Of a stretch of DNA of 6,438 bases, positions 6,014-6,438 are shown piece after piece (position 1 is the stretch's first letter; every line of letters begins with the position of its first letter). Under the pieces are notes generated by a model. That model was not told the origin of the DNA. It worked only from the letters and a program-made list of their open reading frames with translations, and made no database searches. A program made the position numbers and the translations under genes. This DNA is from Syntrophomonadaceae bacterium (GTDB taxonomy: Bacteria; Bacillota; Dethiobacteria; DTU022): the NCBI GenBank assembly GCA_007129055.1, contig SKWE01000183.1, positions 1-6,438 on the forward strand, in the 5' to 3' direction.

Positions 6014-6438
6014 ATGACTATAAAAATGGACGGCACAAGTTTAACCCTGGAAGAAGTTGTCCGGGTGGCGCGGGAATATAAAAAAGTTGAGCTTGACGGG
6101 GAAGCCCGGGTTAAAATGATCCAGTCCCGCGAATTAATTGAATCAATCCTTGCCGAAAAAAAAGTTGTTTACGGAGTTAATACCGGCTTTGGGAAACTCA
6201 GCAATGTATCTGTCAGCGAAGATGAAATAGACCTGCTGCAGTACAACCTTGTTGTCAGCTGTGTCTCAGGGGTGGGTGAACCGCTGCCCGAAGAAGTGGT
6301 AAGGGCCATGCTGCTAATGCGGGCTAATTCCCTCGCTTCAGGCTTTTCCGGTGTCAGGCCGCTGCTGGTAGAAACAATGCTTGAGATGCTGAACAAAAAA
6401 GTTCATCCAGTGGTGCCTGAAAAAGGTTCGGTCGGTGC
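6014..6438 (+). CDS. hutH: Histidine ammonia-lyase (histidase), partial, 3' end outside window
   Basis: First step of histidine degradation: non-oxidative removal of ammonia from L-histidine to give urocanate, using the self-formed MIO cofactor. 141 full codons and two bases are visible; family members are about 500 residues. The N-terminus MTIKMDGTSLTLEEVVRVAR is followed by VVYGVNTGFGKLSN, where Tyr53 falls at the same number as the active-site Tyr53 of the Pseudomonas putida enzyme. LLQYNLVVSCVSGVGEPL, RANSLASGFSGVRP and VHPVVPEKGSVG (130-141) follow. The window ends two bases into codon 142 (GC-), the expected first residue of the Ala-Ser-Gly MIO triad, so the triad itself cannot be confirmed. 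The start has GAGGTG with a 7-nt spacer. The next in-frame ATG (6026) lacks such a site. It follows ftcD by 37 bp, so the first enzyme of the pathway is encoded downstream of the other four. Confidence 0.95.
   Translation, partial: MTIKMDGTSLTLEEVVRVAREYKKVELDGEARVKMIQSRELIESILAEKKVVYGVNTGFGKLSNVSVSEDEIDLLQYNLVVSCVSGVGEPLPEEVVRAMLLMRANSLASGFSGVRPLLVETMLEMLNKKVHPVVPEKGSVG

Overview
The window holds most of a histidine-degradation (hut) operon on the + strand. Upstream of it, on the - strand, are a QueG-like iron-sulfur/corrinoid reductase gene and the first codons of another gene. Gene order on the + strand is hutU (urocanate hydratase), hutI (imidazolonepropionase), fchA (formimidoyl-THF cyclodeaminase), ftcD (glutamate formimidoyltransferase) and hutH (histidine ammonia-lyase). 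The window edge cuts hutH in the first codon of its expected Ala-Ser-Gly cofactor motif.

Together the five + strand genes cover the folate-dependent route from histidine to glutamate. HutH makes urocanate, HutU makes imidazolonepropionate, HutI makes N-formimino-glutamate, FtcD moves the formimino group to tetrahydrofolate and releases glutamate, and FchA deaminates 5-formimino-THF to 5,10-methenyl-THF and ammonia. Neither hutG (formiminoglutamase) nor a recognisable hutP/hutC regulator is in the window. This C1-conserving version is typical of fermentative anaerobes.

Organism (inference): probably a Gram-positive anaerobe of the Clostridia / Peptococcia type. The reasons are strong AGGAGG or GAGGTG ribosome binding sites, moderate GC content, separate single-domain fchA and ftcD genes, folate-linked histidine fermentation, and a double [4Fe-4S] QueG-like protein. 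The species cannot be named from this sequence.

Layout: 1-64 start of an unknown - strand gene; 65-149 spacer with a candidate - strand promoter; 150-1271 QueG-like gene (-); 1272-1445 divergent intergenic region with a candidate hut promoter and an inverted repeat; 1446-6438 hut operon with gaps of 14-56 bp.

No RNA gene, CRISPR array or mobile element was seen, and I found no convincing new system. The points worth a second look are active-site differences in HutI, a divergent loop in HutU, loss of the catalytic Asp position in the QueG-like protein, and a leader motif repeated at identical spacing before hutU and hutI.
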